Source: Cryptomeria japonica (taxonomy: Eukaryota > Streptophyta > Pinopsida > Cupressales > Cupressaceae). From it: 20,000 nucleotides of DNA. The translations under genes were made by a program, and so were the position numbers. The stretch spans positions 161,151,589 to 161,171,588 of the forward strand of contig NC_081411.1 of NCBI RefSeq assembly GCF_030272615.1. The letters are read 5' to 3'. Below are positions 17,153 through 20,000 of the stretch, in pieces (position 1 is the first letter of the stretch; each line of letters starts with the position of its first letter). The notes beneath the pieces are model-generated. The model made no database searches and was not told the origin of the DNA. It was given only the letters and a program-made list of their open reading frames with translations.

Positions 17153-18519
17153 ATGAGACCCGTCCCACCAAAACTAGGACTAGAATCTAGTCTAAGTTGT
17201 TCTCTTCTAGAATTTGGGGATACGTCCCTAGCTCATGCAGATTTAGATGAATTTTTGGAAAGAGGTAGAAATCCCTCTAGTTCACCCATGATGGAAAGAA
17301 TTGTAGATAGTGGGTTAATAGAAGCTTTTGTTTTCCCTTCTGCCATATAGTTCCCTGAATTAGTATTTGAGTGCATGAACAAGTATGACCACGAACATAG
17401 ATGCATAAAAAATGCAAATGGGGTGTCATGTTGAATGTGAATAGAGAAACCATTATGGCAGTCTTTAAAATTATTGCTAAAGAACCATATGAAGATTGGA
17501 CAATAACCACCTCATGTGGCTTTTTCTTAGAAAAAAAACCCAATACAGAAGTGTAATAGCCAGAAATTGGATCTTGAAATTCTAGAAGGGTGGTTCTATA
17601 TTGCCTAAGCCTTTGACTAGGGAGCATTTGATTAGATAAGTGAGGGATATTATCATTTTGTTGCATAGGGTGAAAGGAAGTCAGTAGGCATTTTATTGGG
17701 ATGACTGGATATATTTTTACATCCAAGTCATATTGGATGAAAAGAGATATATAGATTGGGTGGAATAATTGTTGAGAGACTACATGAAGGGCTAAGTAAT
17801 TATCTCAGAAACAAGAATTTCTATATGTCCTCATACTTGTTTTACTGTTTGGCATGTGTTAGACCTTGGCCAGGACTACATCATGTAGAATGGTTTGATG
17901 GGATGAAAATTTATGATTACCACCCACACCTCCACCTACAGAAATGCCATGAGGATTTCTAAAGGGTTCATGATGTGTTTGCAAGGAGTCTGGTTTATGA
18001 AGTACGAGGAAATGTGAAAAAATGGTTAGATGATGAGGCAATGCAACTAGTGAGTACATATGGAAGCTATTTCATTCAGTATCCTCAGTTCACCTAAATC
18101 AGGGTTGGAGGGTTCAAAGGAGAACCATTCAAATTACCAAGGTTTTCCCTTGATCTCTTTGTGTTAATTGAATTGTACAGGCATCTTGCTCATATTGACA
18201 AGAAAACTCTTGCCAGACAAGATTCATGCATTTCTTTCCCAATTGAGCCGGGTTATTATATTTGTCACTCTGTTTCTGATGCCTTGAACCTGGAGGTTTA
18301 TTTCAAGAAGCTTAACCTTCAACACTATGCTACTCTACCAAATTTCGACAGCAAAGGTTATGCTTAGGCACACTTGGCTCTTAAAGAGATTTTCTCTCAT
18401 GTTTCACAACTCGAAGATTTCTAGGAGGATTGTGGAGATGAATTTCAAGTAAGATGGAGAATATTTTCCAGGATCATGGTAGACCAAATTATTTCTTTTC
18501 ATCTCAGAATGAATAATGG
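17153..18519 (+). pseudogene. Degraded protein-coding gene, N-terminal part; family not recognised
   Basis: A protein frame can be followed from ATG 17153 despite damage. Segments: LEFGDTSLAHADLDEFLERG (frame 2, to about 17420); NRETIMAVFKIIAKEPYEDW (frame 1, to about 17540); RSVIARNWILKF, LPKPLTREHLIR and AFYWDDW (frame 0, to about 17750); then frame 2 again: ERLHEGLSNYLRNKNFYMSS, FYCLACVRPWPGLHH, VSTYGSYFIQYPQF, SFPIEPGYYICHSVSDALNL. Each of the first three shifts fits a 1-nt loss. In-frame stops include 17348, three within 17570..17690, 17960, 18095, 18365 and about 18422. The text is globular and aromatic-rich with no motif I can name. It could be a lineage-specific gene family or an extra gene of another transposable element. 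Confidence 0.65.
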
Positions 18520-20000
18520 GAATTATGGATGATGGAGAAGATTTGATTGACCCACAATATGTAGACAAATTATAGGGCTCCCCAATCCCTGAGATAGGGT
18601 GGGATAAGAAGGAAGAAGATCAGATTCAGATGAGGACTTTCCCTGCTATCCATAGAACTGAGCAGTGGCTACAAAAATAGAGACTGGGAAAACTTGTTAT
18701 CAAAGATTCTCCTATTTGAAATATTTCATCTAATAAGTCTATTAAAACTTGTGATGTAGGTGGTACCAAGGTTAAGCTTGAGGCTAATACTATCAAAGGC
18801 TCAAAGAAGTCCCTTGTTAGCCAACTTCCATCTCGTGTTACCAGGTCAAGAACCAAGAATAAGGATAAAAACTTGCCAGAAAGTTCAATAGTGGTTGATT
18901 TGAAAGGGTCTCTAGAATCTGAGGATAAAATGGAAGAACTGAACATCGAGATAACCACCTTGGAAGTTGGAGATGTTGAAGAACCTAAAAAAGAAGAAGA
19001 GGACACTGAAGGTGCGTTGATCTTAGCTAGTGTAAGTATTAAGCAACCCCAAGCAAAGAAAGATGCAGGCTCTAGTACTCCCCATTGGTTGGACATTGCT
19101 CTTAATAGCAAGAAAAGGAATGTAGTTCCTGTCTCGGTTCCTATTGAAGACATGGTTACCAAATGCCTGGGTAAAACTCTGAAATATAAAAGGCTGAAGA
19201 CGGTTTCCAAAATTGATTTTGATCAGGATACAAGTAGTTGGACTGTTGAGATAGCATGTCGTGTTTCAAATAAGAAAGTATAGAATCTGTCAGCAAAAGA
19301 TTTCAATTTTGAAAAAGTTAATTTGGGTGCTGGATTGCATGTGGAAGATGTACATAATTTGGAGTTCTCCACTAAAAGAATAATTAATGGGACATGGAAA
19401 GATGAGAAGGATAAGCAAAATCTCAAAGAAACACTAAGACATATGGCAAAATATATAGATGTCATTCATAATCCTAATGCTCAGTCGATTTCATAGCTGT
19501 ATATGTCATTCGATCCTAAGTAAACTATCAATCAAAAGCTTCTGGGACAAATTCACAAGAGTAAGATGGTGACTAAGAGTTTCTTAGAATGGCTGGATGG
19601 GATCACACAATCCGGCATAGAATATTTCAAAAATCTGATCAAGGTGTATGAGAATGCCATAACAGTAATGAAAGAGATTGAGACAGAAATTGCCAATTGG
19701 AAGAAAGCAGAAACCAAATGAAGAGTTGTGATAGCTCAAATGGTTGATGTGCAGAAATATGGCATCATGAAATTTTTGTCAAAAAAATCAGTACAGGGCC
19801 TAGATGATAACATTCTCTACGTGTGTAGGAGAAACACTGAGTGGAAAAATTCTATAGTAGAATAGGGATGCGGTGAATTTGCTAAACTGCAAGACGAGTT
19901 ATCTCAACTCATTCTATCTATGCAAAATAATTTGAAGTTTATAGGGATTAAATGCCTAAAAGAGGATGGAAAAACCATAGAAAGTTTAGAAGTCATTACT
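18520..20000 (+). pseudogene. Degraded gene, C-terminal part; runs off the window
   Basis: After a further shift near 18520 the coding text continues in frame 0 to the last base. It is charged and linker-like (LEVGDVEEPKKEEEDTEGA), then more ordered (TPHWLDIALNSKKRNVVPVS, MVTKCLGKTLKYKRL, SFLEWLDGITQSGIEYFKNL, KEIETEIANWKKAE), consistent with a helical or coiled-coil tail. Stops interrupt it (for example at 19281 and near 19494, 19521, 19719 and 19863). The longest clean stretch is about 136 codons ending at 19283. It is probably the same gene as 17153..18519, judged by continuity and strand. No function can be assigned. Confidence 0.55.

Noticed and set aside
18626-19210. 194-codon minus-strand frame
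   Set aside because: It mirrors the charged + strand relic; its Ser/Leu-rich text is typical of the complement of Glu/Lys-rich coding sequence.

Overview
The window looks like nuclear DNA of a seed plant with a repeat-rich genome. A gymnosperm is a guess from the overall character of the sequence. Almost all of it (49..16212, 16,164 bp) is one full-length Ty3/gypsy LTR retrotransposon lying on the minus strand. It has two 835-bp LTRs (TG...CA ends; 7 mismatches by hand count, no indels), a perfect 5-bp target duplication GTACA, a primer-binding site and a polypurine tract. It sits inside a TATG/TG/CA microsatellite. The gag-pol order, the CHHC zinc knuckle and the second, archaeal-type RNase H before integrase place it in the Tat lineage.

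Layout on the + strand: microsatellite (1..43); 3' LTR (49..883); polypurine tract and two hairpins (884..1031); an antisense extra gene on the + strand (1129..3791); non-coding and low-complexity DNA (3792..5503); gag-pol on the minus strand (13014 down to 5504); a 2.3-kb untranslated leader rich in short repeats (13015..15356); primer-binding site (15357..15374); 5' LTR (15378..16212); microsatellite (16213..16374); non-coding flank (16375..17152); and a heavily degraded host or repeat gene on the + strand (17153 to beyond 20000).

Gag-pol is one frame interrupted by six stop codons and one probable 1-nt loss, so this copy cannot make its own enzymes as written. The extra gene encodes a plant mobile domain (PMD) protein. 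It has a TATA box, a small first exon, a 545-nt GT-AG intron with a good branch point, and a long second exon with four premature TAG codons. Because it is antisense to the genomic RNA, its intron would survive retrotransposition.

The most unusual signal is inside that intron. Eight units share a conserved TTGTGATGAACAG-type loop, and most are flanked by short inverted repeats. The arm sequence differs from unit to unit while pairing is largely kept, so this is a tandem array of covarying hairpins. Other structural surprises are five consecutive AT-rich palindromes in U3, a G-box present only in the 5' LTR, and two arrays of a CACAGACGCG motif in the leader.
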